Assembly: GCA_944321335.1 (NCBI GenBank)
Contig: CALUKX010000001.1
Coordinates: forward strand, 62,001-126,000
Direction of reading: 5' to 3'
Length of the DNA: 64,000 nucleotides
From: an uncultured Phocaeicola sp.
Lineage (GTDB): Bacteria; Bacteroidota; Bacteroidia; Bacteroidales; Bacteroidaceae
The notes under the pieces: generated by a model
The model's input: the letters and a program-made list of their open reading frames with translations, nothing else
Database searches by the model: none
What the model was told of the DNA's origin: nothing
Part shown: piece by piece, positions 55,001 to 62,527 of the stretch
Layout: each line of letters starts with the position of its first letter
Position numbering within the stretch: the stretch's first letter is position 1
Translations under genes and position numbers: made by a program

Positions 55001-55270
55001 ACAGACTATGCGGTGGAAAACGCTTCATTCCTGCGTTTGCAGAATGTTACAGTTGGTTATACATTGCCGAAAGCATGGTGTAAGAAAGTCTTTACGCAGA
55101 AAATTAGAATTTACTTTACTGGATATAACTTGTTGTGCTGGACTGATTATTCTGGCGCTGATCCTGAAGTGGACACAAGTAGTAAGAAGAACCCGATGAA
55201 TCCAGGTATCGACTATGCTGCATATCCGAAGAGCCGTTCATTCGTGGGTGGTATTAATGTAACATTCTAA
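52022..55270 (+). CDS. SusC-family TonB-dependent transporter of the pectin locus
   Basis: The 1082-residue protein has a signal peptide (LMMSMLCLVSFAQ). It then has a CarboxypepD_reg-like domain (VHGIVKDKTGEPMIGVNV, GTITGIDGDFTL), the TonB-box region ETLDEVVVIGYGTVSKRD, plug motifs SPLYIVDGFPVSSISDI and SIDVLKDASSTAIYGARGANG, and a terminal strand ending GGINVTF. There is no STN domain. The leader upstream (51907-52021) is AT-rich with only an imperfect -7 (GATATTTG at 51964). Import of oligogalacturonides is inferred from the neighbouring lyases and GH105-CE8. Confidence 0.96.
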   Translation: MYYQQRLTKIVLTLMMSMLCLVSFAQGQVHGIVKDKTGEPMIGVNVLVKGTTNGTITGIDGDFTLTGVKKSDVIQFTYIGFKSKEVKYNGQSSLDVILEEDTETLDEVVVIGYGTVSKRDLTGSVASVSSEKIAAVPVSSAAEALTGKLAGVNITTTEGSPDAEMKIRVRGGGSLSQDNSPLYIVDGFPVSSISDIAPSEIESIDVLKDASSTAIYGARGANGVIIVTTKSGTEGKTQVDLNASFGVKKVTKMVKVLDPYNYAAYQYELGSTDYGNYQDLDIWKSVEGQDFQDEIFGRTGNQQQYNLNVSGGTKQVKYNVSYAHNEEKSIMLGSGFNKDNVNAKINAELNQWLSLDFNARMSYTVLDGLSGGADTNESNAANSIVANSARFRPIDPLTSSDDDEEANTSSQKDPLERLIATYKKKRTFNQNYNVGLNWKPFKNITVRSEFGYGWKFENTDQVWASDAVQNSKLGYNGQPQAVMYRYETQNWRNANTITYDNKKMFGGRDRLNVLLGHEISSSQKKTLENTSVAFPSSMTIDEVLANMGAGTALPNQTSIGIKDNMLSFFGRVNYTLMDKYLFTVTVRADGSSKFASGNRWGVFPSAAVAWRISDEKFMKNTQNWLSNLKLRLSYGTAGNNRINSGLIYSTFSMSGNTDKAPFFDENRATMLGHGSTLSNPNLKWETTITRNLGIDFGFFNNRLSGSIDAYWNTTKDLLMQTEIPSNTGYTYQYQNFGKTSNKGVELQLNAVILDTKKASLNFNFNISYNKNKIDELNSDNPWQQVYKWAGSTFSKYENFCVEEGGKLGELWGYKTNGFFTAYDPVNNPNGELVLNGTSWALRDGIKDNSKSITGGTLYPGALKLQVDENGDPIKQRLGNTIAPVTGGFGIDGTVGNFDFNVFCNYSIGNKLVNGTKLALSFYTGSAKGYNINNDFTVDRRYTWIDPATGLNLGRPSANTIDAYGGADNLIARLNELNANAQIYNPAAVSTMQLTDYAVENASFLRLQNVTVGYTLPKAWCKKVFTQKIRIYFTGYNLLCWTDYSGADPEVDTSSKKNPMNPGIDYAAYPKSRSFVGGINVTF

Positions 55271-55297
55271 CAATTAATTTAAGAACGCATTTATTTT

Positions 55298-57250
55298 ATG
55301 AAAAATATAGTAAAATTGTTTATGCTGGGTGCGGGTGTGTTGGCAACAACTTCTTGTTCTGATTTTTTGGAACAGACCTCGCCTTCAGATTTGACATCAG
55401 AAACAATCTCTCAGTCAAGTTATTATACAGGCTTGGCTGTTAATAAGATTTATGGTGATTTAACTAACGATATTACTTATTCGCAGGCAATTCCTATCAT
55501 CTGGGGATTGAACTCAGACTGTGAATTGGTGGATGGTTTAGGTGACGATGCTGTCAATCCTACATCAGAACGTGGAAATATGAACTTTAATGCCAATCCC
55601 GGTTGGGCAAAATTGAGCGAAATGTGGGATAAAATGTATGGCGCTATAGAAAATGCAAACTTAGCAATTGAAATGGTTAATGCCAGTCCCCTAGCAAAAG
55701 GTGAAGGTGCTGAAGCTAAAACTATGTTACGTTACAAAGGTGAAGCTTTGACTTTGCGTGCAATGGTATATTTCGACCTGATTCGTTTCTTTGGAGATAT
55801 TCCTTTGAAATTGGAATCTTCAAAATCTGACTTAAGCAACGCTTACCTTCCAAAGACTGATCGTGATGTTATCATGGACACTTTGATGGTTGACTTGAAA
55901 GAAATTGTTGACAATGAATACTTGCCTTGGGCTGACGAAGTTTCTTCTTATACAACCGAACGTGTGACGAAAGGTTATGTACATGCTTTGTTGGCACAGA
56001 TTGCATTGACCCGTGCCGGCTATGCAATCCGTGAAAAAGCAAAAGACGGATATGAAACTGCAGATTATTCCGATCCGACTTATCCGACACAGCGTCCGGA
56101 TGCTGTAACTCGCAAAGCTTTGTATGAATTGGCTTTGCAAAATTTGACTGCAATCATCACAAATGGAACACACAAACTGAATCCTTCTTTTGAAAATCAA
56201 TGGTATCTTTTGAATCAACGTGTTCTGGATAAGACGTACCATGAAAACTTGTTTGAAATACCGATGGGATTGGGTGTCAGCAGTGAGTTGGGTTATGCGA
56301 TAGGTGTCCGTATCAATGGTGCCAGTGCGCAATATGGAGCTAAAGGTAATGCATCCGGTAAGATGAAACTGACTGCCCCATTCTTCTGGTCATACGATAA
56401 GAAAGATCAGCGTCGTGATGTCACTTGTGCAATGATTCAGATGAAAGAAGAAGATGGTTCCGTTAAAGAAAGTATGATTGGTAATGCTCCTTTCGGAATT
56501 TACGTAGGTAAATGGGATGTACGTAAGATGAGTGAGGAATGGCGTCAAACAGCTATTGCAACAGGGAATGCTAAATGTATGACTGGAATCAACTGCGTAC
56601 GTATGCGTTACTCTCAGGTTTTGTTGATGTATGCTGAGGTTATGAACGAACTGGCTGGACCAGATGGCTCATATACAGGTGATGCAGGTATGACTGCGCG
56701 CGAAGCCTTGAAAGAAGTACATCGTCGTGCTTTTGCTGATGCTGATAAAGCAGATGCGGATGATTATATTGATGCTATTTCAGGTCAGGAAGCTATGTTC
56801 AATGCAATTGTGAATGAAAATGCTTGGGAACTTGCCGGTGAAGGCTTCCGTAAGTTTGATTTGATCCGTTGGAATCTGCTGGCAGAGAAGACTAAAGAAT
56901 TCAAGGATACTTATGTTGCTCAGATGGAAGATGAAGTAAACGGTTATCCAGAAAAGGTTTACTTTAACTATACAGATGCAACTAAGACTAAGATTGATAT
57001 GTCTAGTGTAACATGGTATGGCTTACCTGAAGGTAAATTGGAAACAGATTATGATGACAAGGCAAGTTTCTTTGGTGCAGAAAGAACAGATGACTCGCAG
57101 AAGCAATTGAAAATTAATTTGCCTTCCATCTCCAGTGGTCTGATTGGCGATGGTGTGCAGGTAATCAATCGTTATATCTTGCCGATTGGTTCAACTACCA
57201 TCTCTGCATCAAACGGTATGTTGCATAACTCATACGGATATGCTGATTAA
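55298..57250 (+). CDS. SusD-family surface lipoprotein of the pectin locus
   Basis: The 650-residue protein has the lipobox TTSC (LATTSCSDFLEQTSPSD is the classical SusD N-terminus). Helical motifs include YKGEALTLRAMVYFDLIRFF with the conserved FGDIPL, and the late block is NAWELAGEGFRKFDLIRWN. It caps the preceding SusC and binds oligosaccharide at the surface. It starts 27 nt after susC. Confidence 0.95.
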   Translation: MKNIVKLFMLGAGVLATTSCSDFLEQTSPSDLTSETISQSSYYTGLAVNKIYGDLTNDITYSQAIPIIWGLNSDCELVDGLGDDAVNPTSERGNMNFNANPGWAKLSEMWDKMYGAIENANLAIEMVNASPLAKGEGAEAKTMLRYKGEALTLRAMVYFDLIRFFGDIPLKLESSKSDLSNAYLPKTDRDVIMDTLMVDLKEIVDNEYLPWADEVSSYTTERVTKGYVHALLAQIALTRAGYAIREKAKDGYETADYSDPTYPTQRPDAVTRKALYELALQNLTAIITNGTHKLNPSFENQWYLLNQRVLDKTYHENLFEIPMGLGVSSELGYAIGVRINGASAQYGAKGNASGKMKLTAPFFWSYDKKDQRRDVTCAMIQMKEEDGSVKESMIGNAPFGIYVGKWDVRKMSEEWRQTAIATGNAKCMTGINCVRMRYSQVLLMYAEVMNELAGPDGSYTGDAGMTAREALKEVHRRAFADADKADADDYIDAISGQEAMFNAIVNENAWELAGEGFRKFDLIRWNLLAEKTKEFKDTYVAQMEDEVNGYPEKVYFNYTDATKTKIDMSSVTWYGLPEGKLETDYDDKASFFGAERTDDSQKQLKINLPSISSGLIGDGVQVINRYILPIGSTTISASNGMLHNSYGYAD

Positions 57251-57280
57251 TCTATGTAAATCAACTAAAGAATTACACAA

Positions 57281-58930
57281 ATGAAGAATTTAAAATATAT
57301 TGCAGGTACTGGCACAATGATGCTTTTGGCAGGCATGAACATTGTTTCATGTACCGATGATAATGACTGGAAGACAGATAGCTCTTACGATCGTGTTTTC
57401 AGTGTATTGGAAGACAAACTTTCAGTTTCTGAAGAAGCTACCACTGCCGAAGTTCAATGGACTTCAGTGAAAGGGGCTGACTATTATGTAATTGAAGTTA
57501 GTAAGGATTCTCTTTATAACGAAGTGGAAATAGGTGGCCCGAATGCTGTCGTTTATGGTCAGGACAAGACCGTTACCGAAAGTCCCTTTACACTTACTGG
57601 CTTGACTGCAGATACAAAGTATTTCTTGCGTATCAAGGCAATGTCTGAAACTAAAGCTGAATCAAAATGGACTTATCTAGATGGTTATAGCTTTACTACT
57701 GATACTGAACAGATCTTCGAATCAGTAGCTGATGCAGACATTGATGCTCGTCAGGTTACTTTGCATTGGGAAGCTGGTGCTGATGTTGATTATATTGAAA
57801 TAACAGATGAAAAGGGAACTTCTGTTGTAAAATATACTCCGACTGCTGAAGAAAAGGCCGCTGGTACAGCAACCCTATCCGGATTGGAACCAAAGACAGA
57901 TTATACTGCAACTATTTACAAGGGTGACGTTAAGCGTGGAGTGGTGAAATTTACTACAACAGCCGAAGTTCCTAATGCAGACGTTAAGTATTTCTTGAAA
58001 GCAGACGAAGTTCTTTCATCGGACTTGTTGCAGTCATTGAAAGACGAAGGTAATAATACTGCCACTATTGTATTGCCGGAAAGTAGTTCTTATATTGCTC
58101 CATTGAATGAAGACGGCGAGTTTGAAAGTCTTGTTGTTCCTGATGGCTTGTCTGTAACCTTCTTTGGTATGGCAGGAGGTAACCAACCTGTAATGTCATT
58201 CAATGGTTTGAATATTTCGGGTAACCATGATTATATTAAGTTCGAGAATATCGAATTGACAGGTAAATGGGAAGGTGGTAGCACTAACTACTTGGTTAAC
58301 CAAAGCAAGGATTGCAATATTGGAACATTTGAATTAAGTAACTGCTTCCTACACGACTTTGGAAATACTCCGTTCAGATTGCAGAAGGGTGGAACAGAAG
58401 TGGTTGACAATTTGATATTTACTAATTGTATTGTTTATAACAAACCGGGAGCTGGTTATGCTACAGTTCATGTTGATGCAAACAGTGGTCAGGGTGTTGT
58501 AAATAAGATTACATTCAGCAAGACTACGGTAGTAAATGCTTCTAAGAACTTCATTATCTGTAAAAATACCGATTTGGAATCAATCAGATTGCTTGATTGT
58601 ACATTCAGTGGTATTATCAATGGTGGTACTTACTTCATTGATTGCGGTAAGGATACTTATGGACCGGAAACTATCGAAATTACTAATTGTATCTTGGGTA
58701 GTACATCTGCAGGTGTTAAAGGTATCCGTTCAAAGGCAACCATTAATGTTACTAACTCTTACAAAACTCAGGATGTAGACTTCACCGGTAATAAATTCGA
58801 TGGATTGTTGGACTACGACGGTAAGGAAACTGACTTGTTCAAGGATCCGAAGAACTTCGACTTTACTATCATCGATTCTTCATTCAAGGGTAAGACAAGT
58901 TGTGGTGACCCACGTTGGTATATGAAATAA
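57281..58930 (+). CDS. Lipoprotein with FnIII-like repeats and a beta-helix (DUF4957/DUF5123-type)
   Basis: The 549-residue protein has a lipoprotein signal (MNIVSC, Cys24). Residues ~38-130 and ~138-228 look like two FnIII-type domains (TAEVQWTSVKGADYYVIEVS; ARQVTLHWEAGADVDYIEI). The rest forms a right-handed beta-helix-like repeat rich in N, C and T (IKFENIELTGKW, FELSNCFLHDFG and IEITNCILGST), as in the DUF4957/DUF5123 proteins found in pectin loci. No lyase catalytic set is evident, so a surface pectin-binding role is likelier than catalysis. Confidence 0.82.
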   Translation: MKNLKYIAGTGTMMLLAGMNIVSCTDDNDWKTDSSYDRVFSVLEDKLSVSEEATTAEVQWTSVKGADYYVIEVSKDSLYNEVEIGGPNAVVYGQDKTVTESPFTLTGLTADTKYFLRIKAMSETKAESKWTYLDGYSFTTDTEQIFESVADADIDARQVTLHWEAGADVDYIEITDEKGTSVVKYTPTAEEKAAGTATLSGLEPKTDYTATIYKGDVKRGVVKFTTTAEVPNADVKYFLKADEVLSSDLLQSLKDEGNNTATIVLPESSSYIAPLNEDGEFESLVVPDGLSVTFFGMAGGNQPVMSFNGLNISGNHDYIKFENIELTGKWEGGSTNYLVNQSKDCNIGTFELSNCFLHDFGNTPFRLQKGGTEVVDNLIFTNCIVYNKPGAGYATVHVDANSGQGVVNKITFSKTTVVNASKNFIICKNTDLESIRLLDCTFSGIINGGTYFIDCGKDTYGPETIEITNCILGSTSAGVKGIRSKATINVTNSYKTQDVDFTGNKFDGLLDYDGKETDLFKDPKNFDFTIIDSSFKGKTSCGDPRWYMK

Positions 58931-58954
58931 ACCAATTGCACTCTATCTATAAAG

Positions 58955-58987
58955 TAGAGGCATGCCCTCGGGTATGCCTCTATTTTT
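58955..58987 (+). terminator. Terminator after the susCD-lipoprotein genes
   Basis: TAGAGGCATGCC and GGTATGCCTCTA form a 12-bp stem (one G-T) with loop CTCG, followed by TTTTTATA. It separates the SusCD part from the lyase genes. Confidence 0.8.
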
Positions 58988-59030
58988 ATAAAATAACCTT
59001 TGTATTATTAAACTAATATCTTCTTAGATT

Positions 59031-60641
59031 ATGAATATGAAATGGTTCGGTGCTTTGTTAGCATCTTTGCTTCTTTCTTTTGCTTCCTGTTCGAGTGATG
59101 ATCCACAATTGACTAATCCTGACAAACCGAATACCAGCAATAATGGTTCGGACAATTCCGGCAATAATGGTTCTGATAATTCTGGTGATAAAGAAGAACT
59201 TCCTGAATATCCGGCTCTCGATCGTTCTAAGATTGCTGCATTTCCAGGTGCTTATGGTGCAGGCCGTTATACAACCGGAGGTGCGGGTGGAACGGTTTAT
59301 GTCGTGACTAAACTTACAGACGATGGCTCGGAAGGTACATTGCGTTGGGCTGTCAACAAAACCGGAAAGCGTACCATTGTGTTTGCAACCGGAGGATTGA
59401 TTCAATTGAATAGTGAATTGAGCATCAAGAACGGAGACCTTACTATTGCCGGCCAGAGTGCTCCAGGTGCAGGTATCTGTTTGAAGGGACATCCGGTTTC
59501 TGTAAAAGCCGATAATGTAATTATCCGTTTCATACGTTTCCGCATGGGTTCGGAGAATCTGACTGCTAGCGAAGCCGAAGGGGCAGATGCATTATGGGGT
59601 AAGGAACATAAGAACATTATCATCGATCATTGTTCCATGAGTTGGAGTACGGATGAATGTTCGTCATTCTATGATAACTCTAACTTCACAATGCAGTGGT
59701 GTATTATCAGCGAAAGTTTGGCTAAATCCTTGCATGTCAAGGGTACTCATGGCTATGGAGGTATCTGGGGCGGTTCACCTGCTACTTTCCATCATAACCT
59801 GATGGCTCATCATGGAAGTCGTACTCCGCGTCTGTGCGGCAGTCGTTTCAACGGAAATCCGGATGCTGAGATGGTGGATTTAAGAAACAATGTATTCTAC
59901 AACTGGGGACCGACAAACGGTGCATACGCCGGAGAAGGTGGCGGCTATAATATTGTGAACAACTACTACAAGCCCGGTCCTTCTACTGCAACGAAAAAGA
60001 GTATCATAAACCGTATCTTCCAGCCGAATGCCGACGACGGTACGAATAAGAATGTGAAAGGTATCTGGGGTACATTCCATCTTAGCGGCAACTGGTTTGA
60101 TGGATCTTGTTCATACCTGAAGAGCGAATATCAGTCGTTGATCACTCAGGTAAACGATGACAATTACGTAGGTTTGCAGCCGAAAGAAACCACAGACGGA
60201 CCTCTTCCGGAAGGTGGTAAAGATGCTATCATTTCGAAAACTGAATACACAATTTCATCCGATGCTGCCGATTTCACACAATCAGCTCAGGATGCTTTCG
60301 AATCGGTATTGAAATGCGCCGGTGCATCGTTGAACCGTGATGCCGTCGACGAACGGGTAATCAATAATGTCCGTAACGGAGACTTTACTGCCGATGGTGG
60401 TAACGGAAGCCAGTGGGGTATCATCGATAATGCAATTGATGTCGGTGGTTGGCCTGAATATGCTGCAGGAACTGCTGTCGTTGATACCGACAAGGATGGT
60501 ATCCCCGATGCTTGGGAAAAAGAAAAAGGCTTGAATCCGGAGGATGCAACCGATGGAGTGAAATACAATTTAAGCAAAGAATATACTAATCTGGAAGTTT
60601 ATTTGAATGGCTTGGTTGAGAATCTATATATTGTAAAATAA
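59031..60641 (+). CDS. Pectate lyase, PL1 family, surface lipoprotein (copy 1)
   Basis: The 536-residue protein has the lipobox FASC and an acidic SSDD start typical of surface export in Bacteroidetes. A flexible linker contains two NNGSDNSG repeats. The PL1 beta-helix starts IAAFPGAYGAGRYTTGGAGG and has DDGSEGTLRWAV and the core IIIDHCSMSWSTDE, the equivalent of the WiDH motif. HGYGGIWGG and RTPRLCGSR follow, the latter with the likely catalytic Arg region. The C-terminus has an Asp-rich calcium-type motif (DTDKDGIPDAWEKEKGLNP). It cleaves polygalacturonate by beta-elimination. Confidence 0.9.
   Translation: MNMKWFGALLASLLLSFASCSSDDPQLTNPDKPNTSNNGSDNSGNNGSDNSGDKEELPEYPALDRSKIAAFPGAYGAGRYTTGGAGGTVYVVTKLTDDGSEGTLRWAVNKTGKRTIVFATGGLIQLNSELSIKNGDLTIAGQSAPGAGICLKGHPVSVKADNVIIRFIRFRMGSENLTASEAEGADALWGKEHKNIIIDHCSMSWSTDECSSFYDNSNFTMQWCIISESLAKSLHVKGTHGYGGIWGGSPATFHHNLMAHHGSRTPRLCGSRFNGNPDAEMVDLRNNVFYNWGPTNGAYAGEGGGYNIVNNYYKPGPSTATKKSIINRIFQPNADDGTNKNVKGIWGTFHLSGNWFDGSCSYLKSEYQSLITQVNDDNYVGLQPKETTDGPLPEGGKDAIISKTEYTISSDAADFTQSAQDAFESVLKCAGASLNRDAVDERVINNVRNGDFTADGGNGSQWGIIDNAIDVGGWPEYAAGTAVVDTDKDGIPDAWEKEKGLNPEDATDGVKYNLSKEYTNLEVYLNGLVENLYIVK
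59139..59186 (+). repeat. Two tandem 24-bp units in the lipoprotein linker
   Basis: 59139-59162 and 59163-59186 both encode NNGSDNSG and differ at three third-codon positions. They lengthen the linker between the lipid anchor and the lyase domain. Confidence 0.85.
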
Positions 60642-60668
60642 TAATCAATATCTAAACAGAGAGAAAGT

Positions 60669-62297
60669 ATGAAACATCAATTTTCAATGGCCTTAATGGC
60701 TGTGTGTATGGGGGCAATGATGTTTTCTTGTTCCAATGATGAACCACAACTGACCAATCCGTACAAACCGGGCGATCCGGCAATCAATCCTGATAAACCG
60801 GACCAACCGGAAGAATCGGGTAAACTGGACTTCGGAGAGCTATATGCATTTCCAGGAGCCGAAGGACACGGACGTAATACTACCGGTGGACGTGGTGGCG
60901 CAGTATATCATGTTACCAGTCTGGAAGACGATGGTTCGGAAGGTACGCTTCGTTGGGCTATCGAACAGAAGGGGGCTCGTACCATCGTATTCGATGTTGC
61001 CGGTACCATTCATCTGAAATCGGAAATGAAAACTAAATACGATGATTTGACAATTGCCGGTCAGACATCTCCGGGAGGTATCTGTCTCGCTGATTATGGC
61101 TTTACCATCAATTCAAGCAATGTAATTATCCGATTCCTCCGTTTCCGCCCGGGTGTTGCAAGCGGTAAAGAACCGGATGGACTGGGCGGTATGGATAAAC
61201 AGAATATCATTGTCGACCATTGCTCTGTGAGCTGGAGCGTAGATGAATGTCTTTCGGTATATGGTATGCAGAATTCTACTGTTCAGTGGTGTCTGGCTTA
61301 TCAGGCATTGCGCCATGCTACACATGTTAAGGGAAATCATGGCTATGGCGGTAACTGGGGTGGTCATAATGCTTCCTATCATCATAATCTGATTGCCCAT
61401 TGTGAGAGCCGTGTTCCTCGCCTTGGCCCGCGTTACACTACATTGGCTATCGGTGAATACGTCGATATACGTAACAACGTTTATTACAACTGGAACGGTG
61501 AAGGCTGTTACGGAGGTGAGGCCCAGAATACAAATATCGTAAATAACTATTACAAGCCTGGTCCTGCAACCGATTCCAAGCGTGCTAACCGAATTGCGAA
61601 GATTGGTATCTATGCTCAGAGTTATGTTGCACCTGATGAGAATGGTAATCCTACAAAGAATAAAGACTATGCTCCTTATCTGGATAAATGGGGTACTTTC
61701 TATATAACTGGAAATAAAGTTGTAGGAGACGATAATACTACAAATGACAACTGGACATACGGTGTCTATAACCAGCAGAAGAATGGTGATGCTGTTGATA
61801 ATATGTGGATAGAAGAAACTATGGTTGCTATCAAGAAAGATGCACCGGTGGTATCGTCAGCAGGTGTAACCACTCATTCGGCCGATGATGCATATAGTAA
61901 AGTCTTGGCTTATGGCGGTGCTTGCAATTATCGTGATGCAGTCGATAAATTGGTTTTGGGTGATGTGGAAAACAAGAAAGCTTCTTGTACAGCTAGTGGT
62001 AATAGTAGTGGTTATATCAACAGTCCTGAAGACGTATTGGAAGCACTCCCCGAATTGAATGGCGACCCATATCCGAAACTGGAGAAAGACGCAAACATTG
62101 ATGTCACCGATACCGACGGCGATGGTATTCCTGATACTTGGGAAAAATCTCATGGTTTGGATCCGGAATCAAAAGATGACGGTAATGCAACTACAATCGA
62201 TGTACATGGTAAATATACCAATTTGGAAATGTATATGAACAGTTTGGTTAAGGATATCATGGACGCTTGCCGCGAAGGTGGTATTGTGGTAGAATAA
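60669..62297 (+). CDS. Pectate lyase, PL1 family, surface lipoprotein (copy 2)
   Basis: The 542-residue protein has the lipobox MFSC, then a proline/asparagine linker (PYKPGDPAINPDKPDQP). The PL1 fold contains AFPGAEGHGRNTTGGRGG, DDGSEGTLRWAI, IIVDHCSVSWSVDEC and HGYGGNWGG. It diverges from copies 1 and 3 (GRNTTGGRGG against GKYTTGGAGG-type), so it may prefer another esterification state or chain length. The C-terminal Asp-rich motif DTDGDGIPDTWEKSHGLDP is shared. It starts 27 nt after copy 1. Confidence 0.9.
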   Translation: MKHQFSMALMAVCMGAMMFSCSNDEPQLTNPYKPGDPAINPDKPDQPEESGKLDFGELYAFPGAEGHGRNTTGGRGGAVYHVTSLEDDGSEGTLRWAIEQKGARTIVFDVAGTIHLKSEMKTKYDDLTIAGQTSPGGICLADYGFTINSSNVIIRFLRFRPGVASGKEPDGLGGMDKQNIIVDHCSVSWSVDECLSVYGMQNSTVQWCLAYQALRHATHVKGNHGYGGNWGGHNASYHHNLIAHCESRVPRLGPRYTTLAIGEYVDIRNNVYYNWNGEGCYGGEAQNTNIVNNYYKPGPATDSKRANRIAKIGIYAQSYVAPDENGNPTKNKDYAPYLDKWGTFYITGNKVVGDDNTTNDNWTYGVYNQQKNGDAVDNMWIEETMVAIKKDAPVVSSAGVTTHSADDAYSKVLAYGGACNYRDAVDKLVLGDVENKKASCTASGNSSGYINSPEDVLEALPELNGDPYPKLEKDANIDVTDTDGDGIPDTWEKSHGLDPESKDDGNATTIDVHGKYTNLEMYMNSLVKDIMDACREGGIVVE

Positions 62298-62316
62298 TTC
62301 CAATCTGATACTAATG

Positions 62317-62361
62317 AAAATCAGCATTTGTTACTGTAATGGTAATAAGTGCTGATTTTTT
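62317..62361 (+). terminator. Terminator after the second PL1 gene
   Basis: AAAATCAGCATTTGTTAC and GTAATAAGTGCTGATTTT form an 18-bp stem with two G-T pairs and a 7-nt loop, followed by TTATG. Confidence 0.75.
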
Positions 62362-62470
62362 ATGTTACATGGTTCGATAAATCATTGTATTTTTTGATTG
62401 TAATTTATTGATATAACTAAAAATGCAATAGATAAGTCATTTTTTTGAGGTCGTATTGTTCATGAATGTG

Positions 62471-62478
62471 TATTTTTG
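62471..62478 (+). promoter_or_regulatory. Possible -7 box of the third PL1 gene
   Basis: TATTTTTG fits TAnnTTTG and lies 49 nt before the ATG at 62528. A TTTG lies 23 nt upstream (62444-62447), slightly further than usual. Confidence 0.45.
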
Positions 62479-62527
62479 ACTCATGCGTCAAGATAATTCG
62501 TTAATATTAACCGAAAAAATAATCCGA

